A stretch of DNA of 64,000 bases. Source: Clostridium bowmanii. Lineage in GTDB: Bacteria; Bacillota; Clostridia; Clostridiales; Clostridiaceae. The position numbers and the translations under genes were made by a program. This document shows positions 53,869-63,331 of the stretch, piece by piece (positions within the stretch are counted from its first letter, which is position 1; each line of letters starts with the position of its first letter). The notes beneath the pieces are model-generated. The model was given only the letters and a program-made list of their open reading frames with translations, did not search any database and was not told the origin of the DNA. Location of the stretch: assembly GCF_018861315.1 (NCBI RefSeq), contig NZ_JAHLDL010000002.1:62001-126000 (forward strand), written 5' to 3'.

Positions 53869-55878
53869 TTATAAATATATCCCTGAGCTTTTTCCGTAAC
53901 ATATTTTATACCAATCTCCTACTTCTCCAATTATTTTTACAGAATAATTATATTTTAGTAATCCTAACTTGGAAGAATTTAAATTATTTGAACTTCTAAC
54001 TTTTAAACAAGATTTTGCAGTTACAAATCCAGCTTTTATATGTGAAGGTTTTACTACAGGTTTTACTACGGGCTTAACTATAGGTTTAACTATAGGTTTA
54101 ATGTCTACTACTTTGCCTGCTTTAACATATGCCTCAAATTTAGTTATTACCTCACTTGGTACATATATATCTTCAGCATTATAAGTTTTAGCATCTTTAG
54201 TAATTAAAATACTTATATCATCAAATTTAACTTTTGTTGTATCAAATACTCCATTATCAGTAAATCCATTAAGTTTTAAAGTGTGTCCTGATTTACTAAT
54301 ATTTATTACTGGATTATCTAAATCATTCGTATCTACAGATACAGTTGCACCGAATTTTTCAAATTCATTTTTTGCATTTTTAAATAATTTGTCTGTCATT
54401 GAAGATAAATCAAAACCTGCTACTTTTTCTATATATGCAGCAACATCTATATTATCTACAAGCCCTGTTATTTTTTCAATTCCTGCAGGAGCATAACAGT
54501 ATAATCCAACATCGCCAGCTGTATGATTGTTAGTTGACCAACCTATACCAACGATTTTGCTTATAACTGATTTTAGGTTACCAGCTTGAAATTCTGTAAT
54601 TTGTTCTTTTGTTAAATTTTCTATATCGAAATATTCTTTTACTGTAGACTTTATAGTAGCTTCATCTTTACCTTTAAGCTCTGTTCCTATTAAGCCACTA
54701 GATGCTTTAGCATTAACTAGTTTTATAACTGTATCTTCAAAAGTAACTGAGGAATAATTTTTACCAATATTCTCACCAAGGCCAACCACACCAAGGCCAA
54801 CCACACCAAGGCCAACCACACCAAGGCCAACCACACCAAGAGTACCACCACCACAACCATGATCAGATGCTGATATTACCACAGTATTTCCGTCTTTTTT
54901 AGCAAAATCTACTGCTGATTTTACTGCTTTATCATAAGCTACTGTTTCACTAACTATTTGAGTAGGATCGTTAGCATGTCCAGCCCAATCTATTTGACTT
55001 CCCTCAACCATTAAGAAGAATCCATCTTTATCTTTTGATAATGTATCTATAGCTTTATTTGTCATTTCTTCTATAGTTGGCTCTTCAGGAGTTAATCTCT
55101 CTCTATCAATGTCAGGAGACATTGCTTGTGGTGCAAACATACCCCAGAATTTAGAAGTTTTTGTTGAATTTAATTGGGTTTTATTGGTAACATATTCATA
55201 ACCCATAGCTACTAATTCTTTTTTTAGGTCAATTCCATCTTTTCTATATTGAGTTTTGCCATCTGATGACATAGCTTCTGAACTTAATAGGCTATCTCCA
55301 CCACCTAATACTACATCAAAATCTCCGTAAACCATTTGTTTCATTATAGAATTATATTGACTTCTATTTGCAGAGTGAGATGCATAATCAGCTGGTGTAG
55401 CATGTGTAGCTTCACATGTAACTACTATGCCAGTTGCTTTACCAGCCTCTCTTGCAGCCTCGAGTACAGTTGCTTTAGGAATATTTCCATCTTTTGTACT
55501 TAAAGTTCCAATATGCTTGTCCTCAGTTTTAAATCCAATAGAATAAGCAGTTCCACCTGGAGCAGAATCTGTAATAGGACCATCTTGCCAATGTGTTTGT
55601 ACAAGTCCAGTTAATATGGAATCCATGTTTAAAGTATCGTTCCCTGCAATGCCATCTTTTTTTAAATCATAATATAATCTTGCAAGGGTAACCGTCTCAA
55701 CACTACATCCGTCTGGTATCATCATTATTACATTTTTAGCTTTTTTTATTTGGGTTACTTCTTTGGCGCTAACAATGTTCGAAAAGCCCATTATTGGTTG
55801 TAATAGACCTACTGAAAATTGACTAACAATTATTGCGGTACAAGTTAATGCAGTAATTTTCATTCTAAATTTTAGCAT
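53869..55878 (-). CDS. Secreted alkaline phosphatase with SH3b C-terminus
   Basis: About 669 aa. Signal peptide (MKITALTCTAIIVSQFSVGL). Catalytic Ser in ITDSAPGGTAYSIGFKT; metal motifs MIPDGCS, VEGSQIDWAGHAND and SASDHGCGGG. Just after the last motif, four perfect 15-bp repeats encode LGVVG units, an expansion unlike the family. The C-terminus has KPIVKP-type repeats, then an SH3b domain (KSCLKVRSSNNLNSSKLGLL) for cell-wall binding. ATG 55878 follows AGGTGG. Released or wall-bound enzyme that frees phosphate; upstream PhoP-type box. Confidence 0.92.
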   Translation of the reverse strand: MLKFRMKITALTCTAIIVSQFSVGLLQPIMGFSNIVSAKEVTQIKKAKNVIMMIPDGCSVETVTLARLYYDLKKDGIAGNDTLNMDSILTGLVQTHWQDGPITDSAPGGTAYSIGFKTEDKHIGTLSTKDGNIPKATVLEAAREAGKATGIVVTCEATHATPADYASHSANRSQYNSIMKQMVYGDFDVVLGGGDSLLSSEAMSSDGKTQYRKDGIDLKKELVAMGYEYVTNKTQLNSTKTSKFWGMFAPQAMSPDIDRERLTPEEPTIEEMTNKAIDTLSKDKDGFFLMVEGSQIDWAGHANDPTQIVSETVAYDKAVKSAVDFAKKDGNTVVISASDHGCGGGTLGVVGLGVVGLGVVGLGVVGLGENIGKNYSSVTFEDTVIKLVNAKASSGLIGTELKGKDEATIKSTVKEYFDIENLTKEQITEFQAGNLKSVISKIVGIGWSTNNHTAGDVGLYCYAPAGIEKITGLVDNIDVAAYIEKVAGFDLSSMTDKLFKNAKNEFEKFGATVSVDTNDLDNPVINISKSGHTLKLNGFTDNGVFDTTKVKFDDISILITKDAKTYNAEDIYVPSEVITKFEAYVKAGKVVDIKPIVKPIVKPVVKPVVKPSHIKAGFVTAKSCLKVRSSNNLNSSKLGLLKYNYSVKIIGEVGDWYKICYGKSSGIYL
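54781..54840 (-). repeat. 15-bp in-frame minisatellite
   Basis: GCCAACCACACCAAG occurs four times without change. It encodes LGVVG repeats in the alkaline phosphatase. Confidence 0.97.
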
Positions 55879-55959
55879 AAATAATTCCACCTAATAATTT
55901 TATTAGAAATGTTTATACTTGAATAATAACAACCGCAAATTATGAATAAGTTATAAACA

Positions 55960-55976
55960 TGTTAACTTAATGTTAA
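55960..55976 (-). promoter_or_regulatory. PhoP-type box upstream of alkaline phosphatase
   Basis: On the minus strand TTAACA, 5 bp, TTAACA: two perfect PhoP repeats at the normal spacing, 82 bp before the start. Suggests induction by phosphate starvation. Confidence 0.65.
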
Positions 55977-56112
55977 TTATAATGATACCGCTAATGTAAA
56001 ATATAGTCGAGTCAAAAATTTATTTTAAAATTAAACCTTATTATTCACATAAGCAATGCAGTAATTTTATGGGCCTTGGAGTTTTTTACAAGCTGAATAG
56101 GATTGACTATGT

Positions 56113-57122
56113 AAAAAATATATTCATGGCTATTTTAGTATGAAAAACAATACTTTATTAACTCGCCAATAATACAAGCTTAACAAACCACACCTATAAT
56201 TAAATTATGCAATAATACTATTTGGATGGTGAAAAATAATGTATAAAAGATTAAGAAATTTAACTGTGTTTACGTTAATACTACAAATGACTGTATCTTT
56301 TTCTATTGGATATATTCAGCCCACATACGCAGTTGACGAGCCTATAGTGGAGACGAATATCAACTTAGTACCAGAAAAAAAATTTGATAATGACGGTAAA
56401 TTTAAAATTGCTTTACTACCTGATACACAAGTATATGCGGTTCAATATCCAGAAATATTTAATGATCAAACTCAGTGGTTGGCGGATTTTTTTAAAAAAG
56501 ATGATATAAAATTTGCAATGCATTTAGGAGATGTAGTCGACGGGGGAACAGAAGCTGAGTGGAAAAATGCAACAGCTGCAATGGATACTCTAGATAACAA
56601 CAAGGTACCATACGGAGTAACTATTGGGAATCACGATTTATCAATTAATCGTCAGGATTTTGTTAAATACTTTGGTAAATCTAGAGCACAAGATAATCCT
56701 GGATATATTGAATGCTCTGACAACGAGATGAACAGTGTCTATACATTTGAGGCCGAAGGGCATAACTTTTTAGTTGTATTTTTGGACATTGATGCTACCA
56801 ATGATGAACTTGCTTGGGCACAAACCGTGGTTGATAGATATCCCAATAATCCTACTATCGTTGTGACACATACACTTATTGGACCACAGAGAGAGATGGC
56901 TTCCAAGCCTTATACATACAAGCGTGCTGAGAATAACTCGCCAGAGCAGATATGGGAAAAATTCATTTCTAAAAACAATCAGATATTCATGACTGTCAAC
57001 GGTCACGACCAAGGAGCTAATAATATTGTAAGAAATAACGATGCTGGATCAGAAGTCTATCAGTATTTAGTAGACTATCAGGGGAGTACAAAAGGTGGAA
57101 ATGGTTTCTTACGAGTTATTGA
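56113..57122 (+). repeat. 1,010-bp duplication, copy B
   Basis: Matches 568-1577 end to end (same length). It begins in non-coding DNA and ends inside the phosphoesterase gene. Confidence 0.9.
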
Positions 57123-57162
57123 CTTCTTGTCCTTATTTTTTACTATATCTTCCCCAAAATAG
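56239..57162 (+). pseudogene. Second phosphoesterase copy, truncated by mosaic junction
   Basis: 307 codons. Residues 1-295 match the protein at 694, with about 15 substitutions, and keep the signal peptide, PDTQ, HLGD, GNHD, TH and GHDQ motifs. After LRVI the sequence leaves the family (DFLSLFFTISSPK, stop). It lacks the whole C-terminal part but the catalytic domain is nearly complete, so a secreted product remains possible. Confidence 0.75.
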
Positions 57163-57522
57163 ACAGCAGCAGAGAAATTGCAAGGAAGTTGGATTTTAGA
57201 AATTGGGGAAATTGCAGGTATTAGAAAAGTTGATGAGGATACTTTAAAATCCTTTTTAACAAGGCAGGACGATAAATTTAGAGCAAGTTATGGACGAGTA
57301 GTGGAAGAACATCCAAGGCAGTGCATTATTGTAGGAACTACAAATCAAGAAGCAGGTTTTTTAAGAGACACCACAGGTGGTAGAAGATTTTGGCCTGTAA
57401 AGGTGGGCGGAATCTCTGAATCTAAACCTTGGGATATTTTTGCATCAGCAAATGGTAGCTTAGTTGGAAAGAAAGATGCTAAGATTGTTACTACGGATAC
57501 TAGTACAGTTGAAGTAGCATAG
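57161..57522 (+). pseudogene. Chimera of VirE fragment and DUF2922 C-terminus
   Basis: 57161-57437 copies the VirE gene at 23901-24177 (same length, few changes). 57436-57540 copies the DUF2922 gene and its 3' flank at 25991-26095. The two overlap by the shared bases AT. The join keeps one open frame (57178-57522, 114 codons), which begins LQGSWILEIGEIAGIRK and ends DAKIVTTDTSTVEVA. No start signal is convincing. Confidence 0.88.
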
Positions 57523-57542
57523 GAAAAGGGAGCCAATAGAGT

Positions 57543-57626
57543 CGAAGAATAACAGATGTTCATAGACTTATTTATAGTATTGATAATGAAAATATCTATA
57601 TTGTAAGTTGTAAAGGTCATTATTAA
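57543..57626 (+). pseudogene. YoeB/Txe-type toxin C-terminal fragment
   Basis: The frame reads RRITDVHRLIYSIDNENIYI, then VSCKGHY and stop, the conserved end of YoeB/Txe mRNA interferases, with the catalytic-site RRI, HRLIY and terminal HY. It starts where the DUF2922 copy ends. Confidence 0.75.
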
Positions 57627-57669
57627 AATTAACAAAATAAGAACACACTACACTATAATCAAATAATCG

Positions 57670-57697
57670 AAAAGCCTAGGAATTATGCTAGGCTTTT
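57670..57697 (+). terminator. Terminator after the mosaic locus
   Basis: AAAAGCCTAG and CTAGGCTTTT perfect stem, T run. Confidence 0.88.
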
Positions 57698-57787
57698 CTT
57701 AATAGCTGAACGACTGAGCTCCAAAGTCTTGCTTTCATAACTACAGTCATTGATTCTGCACTTTTCTATGTTTTTAATACGTGCCAT

Positions 57788-57831
57788 AAAAAAACAAAAA
57801 TCCATGAGGGCATTTGAAATCACCCATGGAT
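57788..57831 (-). terminator. Terminator of the amino acid ABC operon
   Basis: ATCCATG and CATGGAT with a 18-nt loop; a long T run follows on the minus strand. Confidence 0.85.
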
Positions 57832-57859
57832 CTTAACTAAATACTTCTTAATAAATTAT

Positions 57860-58591
57860 CTATACCAAAATTTGTGCTAAAAAGCTTTGCAATCTTTCAT
57901 TTTGAGGATTCTCAAAGATTTGCTCTGGAGGGCCTTCTTCTGCAATGACACCTTCATTAATAAAAATAACACGGTCGGCTACTTCTTTTGCAAATCCCAT
58001 TTCATGTGTTACCACAATCATTGTCATTCCATCTTTGGCTAGGTCTTTCATAACCTTTAGCACTTCTCCAACAAGTTCTGGATCAAGAGCTGACGTAGGT
58101 TCATCAAACAGAATAACTTTAGGGTCCATAGCCAGCGCCCTGGCTATGGCCACTCTTTGCTGTTGCCCACCAGATAACATTGCAGGATATTCATCTATTT
58201 TATCTTCAATGCCCACTTTTGTTATAAGTTCCAATGCAATTTTTCTTGCTTTAGCTTTTGACATTTTCTTAATAGTAACTGGTCCTTCCATAACGTTTTG
58301 AATAACAGTCATGTGAGGAAATAAGTTGAACCGTTGAAAAACCATACCAACCTTTTGACGGATAGAATTAATATTACCTTCCCTAGTGTGAACTATTTCT
58401 CCATCAATCCATATCTCGCCTTTTGTTTTTTTATCTAAATAATTAATACATCTAAGCAGTGTACTTTTTCCTGAACCACTGCCTCCAATCAAACAAAGTA
58501 CTTCACCCTCATTTACTATTAAATCAATGCCTTTTAATACTTCAAGATCTCCGAAAGACTTATGTAAATTTTTAACTTCTATCATACTCAT
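57860..58591 (-). CDS. Polar amino acid ABC transporter ATPase
   Basis: About 243 aa of the GlnQ/HisP type. Walker [13 protein letters not shown], signature [17 protein letters not shown], Walker [13 protein letters not shown] and the H-loop [11 protein letters not shown] 58591 is chosen for RBS GAGAGGTGAT; it overlaps the permease gene end at 58596, so it lies 5 bp from that stop. It powers uptake with the next two genes. Confidence 0.94.
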   Translation of the reverse strand: MSMIEVKNLHKSFGDLEVLKGIDLIVNEGEVLCLIGGSGSGKSTLLRCINYLDKKTKGEIWIDGEIVHTREGNINSIRQKVGMVFQRFNLFPHMTVIQNVMEGPVTIKKMSKAKARKIALELITKVGIEDKIDEYPAMLSGGQQQRVAIARALAMDPKVILFDEPTSALDPELVGEVLKVMKDLAKDGMTMIVVTHEMGFAKEVADRVIFINEGVIAEEGPPEQIFENPQNERLQSFLAQILV

Positions 58592-58595
58592 ACAA

Positions 58596-59276
58596 TCACC
58601 TCTCACTTATTTTTAATTTTAATTCAATCTTTTTAAGCAATTTTGTAACTACTAATATAATTGCAAGATAATAAACACCCGCTATAAAGAAAATAGGGAA
58701 AACATCATAAGTTACTGATGAATATTGTTTTGCAAGTAACATAATTTCGGTAATTGTTATTACACTAGCAAGTGAAGAGTCCTTAATAGCTATAATAAAC
58801 TGATTACCTAAAGCAGGTATGGACCGTTTAAAAGCTTGAGGTAAAACAACTCGTTGCATCGCTTGCCACCTACTCATGCCAAGGGATCTTGCCGCTTCTC
58901 TTTGTCCGAAATCAATAGACTCAATAGCCCCTCTAAAAATTTCACTAATATAAGCACCATTATGAAGGCTTAATCCAATAACTGCTGATGGAAAACTCGC
59001 AATCATTATCCCCATATTAGGTAACCCATAAAATATAAAATAAAGTTGTAATAATAGAGGCGTTCCCCTAACAATAGTAACGTATAAATCAACAAAAACT
59101 GTTAAATACTTTTTATTAGTTAACTTTAACATAGCTACTATAAGTCCAAGAAGTGTACCCAATAATATTGAAAAAAATGCTAACTCTAGTGTCCATATAA
59201 CCCCTGGTACAAATTTAGGGGCGAACTTAACTACAGTTGTAAAAAATGTAGTTATACTATGTAATAATCCGGTCAT
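58596..59276 (-). CDS. Polar amino acid ABC transporter permease
   Basis: A 226-aa HisM/GlnP-type permease with five helices. [20 protein letters not shown] is the family start. The EAA loop [20 protein letters not shown] contacts the ATPase. Middle gene of the operon. Confidence 0.93.
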   Translation of the reverse strand: MTGLLHSITTFFTTVVKFAPKFVPGVIWTLELAFFSILLGTLLGLIVAMLKLTNKKYLTVFVDLYVTIVRGTPLLLQLYFIFYGLPNMGIMIASFPSAVIGLSLHNGAYISEIFRGAIESIDFGQREAARSLGMSRWQAMQRVVLPQAFKRSIPALGNQFIIAIKDSSLASVITITEIMLLAKQYSSVTYDVFPIFFIAGVYYLAIILVVTKLLKKIELKLKISER

Positions 59277-59369
59277 AAAATTCCTCCCATTTTTAATGTT
59301 ATCTCACAAAGCTATAAGTTGCTTATCACAACTCAATGATAGATTTTGTGAAAATTAACAAGAATAAAA

Positions 59370-60161
59370 CTATTTATTTATATTTTGAATATTGATACCA
59401 AACCATTTCATACTAATTTTCTCATATGTTCCGTCCGCTATAATATCTTTTAATGCTTTGTTTACTACTTCTAATAATTTTGTATCTTCTTTTCTTATTG
59501 CAATAGCATTATCTTCAACATAAAGTAATTTGCCAACAGCTTCAATATCAACCCCATATTTTTTAGGTGCTTCGAGTCCTACAAAGTAATCTGTTACAAG
59601 TCCATCTGACCTACCTTGAACTACACTCTTAAAATTGTCTATGTCGCTTTGGAATTGGAGAACCTTAGATATGTTATCCATTTTATCTAATGCTTGAATG
59701 AAAGTTGTTCCTGTTACAACGCCTACTTTACCATTTTTTAGATCTTTTATGCTCTTTAGGGTTGTTCCTTTTTTAGCAAAAAATTGTGCTCCACCATGAT
59801 AATAAGGAGCGGTGAAGTTAACTTTCTTTTTACGTTCCGGAGTAATAGCCATACTCCCAATTATCATATCAGATCGATTAGCTATAAGTGAAGCTACAAT
59901 CCCTTCCCATTCAGTTGTAATTGGAACTGCCTTAACTCCCATTTTTTCAGCTATAGCATTGGCTATGTCAATATCAAACCCAGCCACGTCTCCATCATCA
60001 TTAATAAAGTTAAAAGGTGGATACACCGCTGACATTGTGTAAGTCATCTCTTTTTTATCCATGATAGTTTCATAGGTTGTTTTATTATTATTCTTGCACC
60101 CTACTAACGTACCAACTAATAAAAGTCCGAGTCCTACTGTTACAATAATTTTTTTATTCAT
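59370..60161 (-). CDS. Amino acid ABC transporter substrate-binding lipoprotein
   Basis: About 263 aa. Lipoprotein signal with lipobox LVGC (LLLVGTLVGCKNNN). SBP_bac_3 fold: YPPFNFINDDGDVAGFDIDI, ANAIAEKMGVKAV and IIGSMAITPERKKKVNFTAP. These bind the amino acid through the conserved Arg/Asp. Probable polar amino acid (glutamine, cystine or arginine-like). RBS GGAGGGGGAAAG. First gene of the leftward operon. Confidence 0.93.
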   Translation of the reverse strand: MNKKIIVTVGLGLLLVGTLVGCKNNNKTTYETIMDKKEMTYTMSAVYPPFNFINDDGDVAGFDIDIANAIAEKMGVKAVPITTEWEGIVASLIANRSDMIIGSMAITPERKKKVNFTAPYYHGGAQFFAKKGTTLKSIKDLKNGKVGVVTGTTFIQALDKMDNISKVLQFQSDIDNFKSVVQGRSDGLVTDYFVGLEAPKKYGVDIEAVGKLLYVEDNAIAIRKEDTKLLEVVNKALKDIIADGTYEKISMKWFGINIQNINK

Positions 60162-60669
60162 ACTTTCCCCCTCCAATTATACTTATTTGGTGCATATCTT
60201 AACTTTATCCAATATTTTCGTATACTCACCCTGTGATTAAAAGTGTTTTTATAATTACTAACAAAACCATTTTTAATTACCATTTTCACAATTCCAACTC
60301 CTTACATAATGTAATTAAGTTAATGAAGGAACACTATTATCCTCTGCTATCATAAATTATCTACAATATTAGTAATATTCGAAAAATCGTTAATATTTAT
60401 GCATTAAATTAATTTAAAAAAACACTCTAATGCTATTCCATAGTATTAAAGTGTTTAAGCTACTAATTTTATCTGTTTTAAGTATAAGCAAAACTGCTTA
60501 TTTAATAAAATTCAATTATTATATTATTCTGTTTATTTTCAACTATAATATAATGTAATTATAACATGTATTATGCTTATTGTCAAGAAAGTGCCAATTT
60601 CGACAATTGATTACTATTTGCATTAATGCCACATCTAATAATTCATATTATGTTAAGTATTAATATTGA
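60162..60669. other. Intergenic upstream of the ABC operon
   Basis: A hairpin AACACT...AGTGTT with an inner ATGCTAT/ATAGTAT (60421-60455) lies here. The rest is AT-rich; I saw no T-box or other riboswitch consensus. Confidence 0.4.
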
Positions 60670-60740
60670 AGCAAACAATAACTTACAGTTATTGTTGCGT
60701 CCCTAGAGGTCGTGACATAAACTGAGAGTTATTGTTTGCT
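60670..60740. repeat. 71-bp palindromic repeat, copy 1
   Basis: AGCAAACAATAACT and AGTTATTGTTTGCT are perfect 14-bp ends. Inside, a GTCCCTAGAGGTCGTGAC-like block is shared with copies at 61601 and 63955. Confidence 0.9.
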
Positions 60741-61012
60741 AAAATCATAAAAAGAAGTAATCAGGCTGATAATTAACGAGCTATATTTATTAAAGGTAAA
60801 TACAAGGTACATTTTTAATACTACTTAATATCTAGATAATAATGAAGGAATGAGAATCGTATGTTATGCTTAATATTATTTCAAATAAATCATAGAAGAT
60901 TATATACAATCATTTTTATTTTGAGTTATTTATGGTATATTAATAATATGAATAAGCACTTCCAAATTTTATACTTTATGTATTTATTTCTTTTAAATAT
61001 CAAGGCCTTAAT
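60741..61012. other. Intergenic, no gene accepted
   Basis: A frame at 60861 (+) is hydrophobic but has no RBS and overlaps the next gene in another frame. Confidence 0.3.
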
Positions 61013-61261
61013 GTGGTTAAAACCATTTTTTTCAAGAAACCAGTCAAGTACCGAAGGTTTTCTCTATTATGTTTATTTGCATCTATACCGATATGTTTCA
61101 TTGGTCCATTATTTAATTCAATGTTAATCGAGATTATTGGAATTTCATTATTCACACTGTTTTTTGCAATATCCCTTATATTCTGGAGATGTCGTCATTG
61201 TAAAGAGGGGTTGCCAATGAGGTTTAAACTTAATAAAGAAGATTCTATAACTAATCCTTAA
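61013..61261 (+). CDS. Small membrane protein with C-terminal CxxC
   Basis: An 82-aa protein: two helices (FSLLCLFASIPICFIGPLF, IIGISLFTLFFAISLIFW), then WRCRHCKEGLPMRFKLNK, a zinc-finger-like CxxC tail seen in clostridial small membrane proteins. The GTG 61013 start has a poor RBS, so the N-terminus may be wrong or missing. Confidence 0.5.
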   Translation: MVKTIFFKKPVKYRRFSLLCLFASIPICFIGPLFNSMLIEIIGISLFTLFFAISLIFWRCRHCKEGLPMRFKLNKEDSITNP

Positions 61262-61435
61262 CTCGTAGTTATCTACTTATTTTTAGAAAAGTTCTAACAA
61301 AATATTCTTAATTTCTCTTATTGTATCAAACATATTAACCACTTTCTACCTTTATATAATTAAACAAACTGGTTCCTTATTTGCAAGGGCACTTTTACCT
61401 TTTCTACTATATATTGAGTTCATACTCATACCTTC

Positions 61436-61600
61436 TCAGTAAACCTTCCTCATTAGCTCAAAAACTTCTTCTATGGTGAGTCCAAGAGATTTGTAATATG
61501 AAGTGTCATTAACCATTTGCTTTAGGATCATTTCGTTGCGCTTTTGAAGCATATCATCGGATGAGTGTTCAGCTACAAAACATCCTTTACCTGTTACAGA
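61436..61600 (-). pseudogene. GntR regulator C-terminal fragment cut by repeat
   Basis: Minus-strand text TGKGCFVAEHSSDDMLQKRN, then MVNDTSYYKSLGLTIEEVFE to TGA 61436-61438 is the end of a YtrA-type GntR regulator. Its upstream part is replaced exactly where repeat copy 2 begins (61601), so the repeat or an associated rearrangement broke the gene. Confidence 0.65.
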
Positions 61601-61671
61601 AGCAAACAATAACTTCCAGTTATTGTTATGTCACCCAAGGCCGTGACATAAACTGGAAGTCTATGTTTGCT
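61601..61671. repeat. 71-bp palindromic repeat, copy 2
   Basis: AGCAAACAATAACTTCCAGT starts it; the second half ends ACTGGAAGTCTATGTTTGCT. Inner arms ATGTCAC/GTGACAT also pair. Directly abuts the YciI-type repeat at 61673. Confidence 0.92.
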
Positions 61672-61672
61672 A

Positions 61673-61709
61673 ACAGAAATTGGTAACGCAGTGGACAAGC
61701 TCTGTTTGC
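61673..61709 (+). repeat. YciI 3'-end repeat, copy 3
   Basis: ACAGAAATTGGTAACGCAGT, then GGACAAGCTCTGTTTGC: only about two changes from the YciI-linked copy at 50070. Confidence 0.8.
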
Positions 61710-61888
61710 TGATATACTTAACAGTGCATTGCAACATCGAAAAAAGTAAAGTTTGGAGACTCTTTGCTAGTTTAAAATAAATTAGAAGGATGCTTTTACG
61801 TTTGTAAAATTTTTTTAAATATAGAATATAAGATTGTAAGTATAAACCATAAGGTTTATAATAGTATTTATACAGGTGGAGGTGGAGA

Positions 61889-62131
61889 ATGACAACATCG
61901 GATATGGTTCGAGAATTATGTGACAAACAGAATATAAGCATTGCAGAACTTTGTAGAAGAATAGGTCAAAGTCCGCAGAATTTTAATAAAAAATTGAATC
62001 GAGCATCATTGTCTTCCGAAGAAATGATAGCTATAGCTGATGCACTGAGTGTAACCTATGAACAGACTTTTGTGCTTAAAAATGGTGAAAAAATTCAAAT
62101 TGGAAACGAGGGACAAACCTATGAAGAATAA
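61889..62131 (+). CDS. Small XRE-type HTH protein
   Basis: An 80-aa protein almost entirely made of a Cro/CI helix-turn-helix: MVRELCDKQNISIAELCRRI, then GQSPQNFNKKLNRASLSSEE and MIAIADALSV. RBS GGAGGTGGAG. Overlaps rhuM by 11 bp, so the pair forms an operon and this protein may regulate it. Confidence 0.85.
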   Translation: MTTSDMVRELCDKQNISIAELCRRIGQSPQNFNKKLNRASLSSEEMIAIADALSVTYEQTFVLKNGEKIQIGNEGQTYEE

Positions 62132-63158
62132 GAATGAAGTAACGATACATTCATCTGCTGCTGAATATTTAACATATATTGCTGCGGTTGGTGATAGTGA
62201 TGAAAGCTTGGAAATGCGTTATGAAGAAGAGAATATTTGGCTGACACAGAAGATGATGGCAGCATTATATGATGTTAGTCTGCCAACCATCAATGAACAC
62301 ATAAAAAAAATATATGATGATGCTGAACTTGCTCCAGACTCAACTATTCGGAAATTCCGAATAGTTCAAACTGAGGGATCCCGTCAGGTAAATCGCGAAG
62401 TGATTCATTATAATTTACAGGCAATTATTGCGGTAGGTTTTAAAGTCAATAATGAACGTGCTGTACGATTCCGCAAATGGGCAGGTCAAATTGTCAAGGA
62501 TTACACAATTCAAGGATGGACGATGGATAAGGAACGTCTGAAAAAGGGTCATATGTTTACGGATGAATATTTTGAGCGTCAGCTACAAAGCGTTCGTGAA
62601 ATACGGCTCTCTGAACGCAAGTTTTATCAAAAAATCACAGACTTGTATGCTACATCTTTTGATTATGGTAAAAATTCGAAGACTACAAGGCAGTTTTTCC
62701 AAACAGTACAAAACAAAATGCATTGGGCAGTTCACAGGCATACTGCAGCAGAACTGATTGTAGAACGAGCTGATGCTGAAAAAGAACATATGGGATTGAT
62801 TACATGGGAATCTGTACCCCAAGGAAAAATTGTTAAATCTGATGTTGCGATTGCAAAGAATTATCTGAATGACAAGGAAATGTCCTATTTAGAAAGAATT
62901 GTATCGCTATATCTTGATTATGCAGAATTGCAGGCAGAACGTAGGCTTCCAATGAGCATGGAGGATTGGGCGCAACGTCTTGATGGTTTTTTGGAATTCA
63001 ATGGCAATGAGCTGCTGATTGGAGCTGGTAAAATAAGTGCCGAGCAAGCAAAACTGCATGCAGAAACGGAATTTGAAAAATATCGTATCGTTCAGGATAG
63101 GCTCTATGAAAGTGATTTTGATAGATTCGCAACTTTAGAGGATGGTATGAAAGAATAG
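62121..63158 (+). CDS. RhuM family protein
   Basis: 345 aa. Family hallmarks: EENIWLTQKMMAALYDVSLP, then TINEHIKKIY, FRIVQTEGSRQVNREVIHYN and VGFKVNNERAVRFRKWA, ending with a long helical region. RhuM (Virulence_RhuM) proteins occur on islands and near restriction, toxin and phage genes; the activity is unknown. ATG 62121 fits RBS GAGGG; the longer frame starting at 62058 runs through the HTH gene. Base composition is a little richer than its surroundings. Confidence 0.88.
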   Translation: MKNKNEVTIHSSAAEYLTYIAAVGDSDESLEMRYEEENIWLTQKMMAALYDVSLPTINEHIKKIYDDAELAPDSTIRKFRIVQTEGSRQVNREVIHYNLQAIIAVGFKVNNERAVRFRKWAGQIVKDYTIQGWTMDKERLKKGHMFTDEYFERQLQSVREIRLSERKFYQKITDLYATSFDYGKNSKTTRQFFQTVQNKMHWAVHRHTAAELIVERADAEKEHMGLITWESVPQGKIVKSDVAIAKNYLNDKEMSYLERIVSLYLDYAELQAERRLPMSMEDWAQRLDGFLEFNGNELLIGAGKISAEQAKLHAETEFEKYRIVQDRLYESDFDRFATLEDGMKE

Positions 63159-63273
63159 CATAAGTGATAGGAATAGAAAGGTTGTAATACAGATGGCTGA
63201 CGTATATAAATTCTAAGTAAGCTTGAAAGAATTAGAAAATAGTGTCCGAAATTTAAAGTTTTAGCTTTAAGAC

Positions 63274-63302
63274 TTGATTATATATCGAAATAACGATATA
63301 AT
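63274..63302 (+). promoter_or_regulatory. Promoter and operator of the toxin-antitoxin operon
   Basis: TTGATT (63274-63279), 17 bp, TATAAT (63297-63302). The spacer contains the palindrome TATATCG-AAATAA-CGATATA (63281-63300), a probable site for autoregulation by the antitoxin complex. Confidence 0.7.
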
Positions 63303-63331
63303 ATTGATATATTAAGCGGGAGGTGTATTTT

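Noticed and set aside
54781-54840. Tandem repeats considered as a CRISPR array
   Set aside because: Units are directly adjacent with no spacers and stay in frame within a phosphatase gene; no cas genes in the window.
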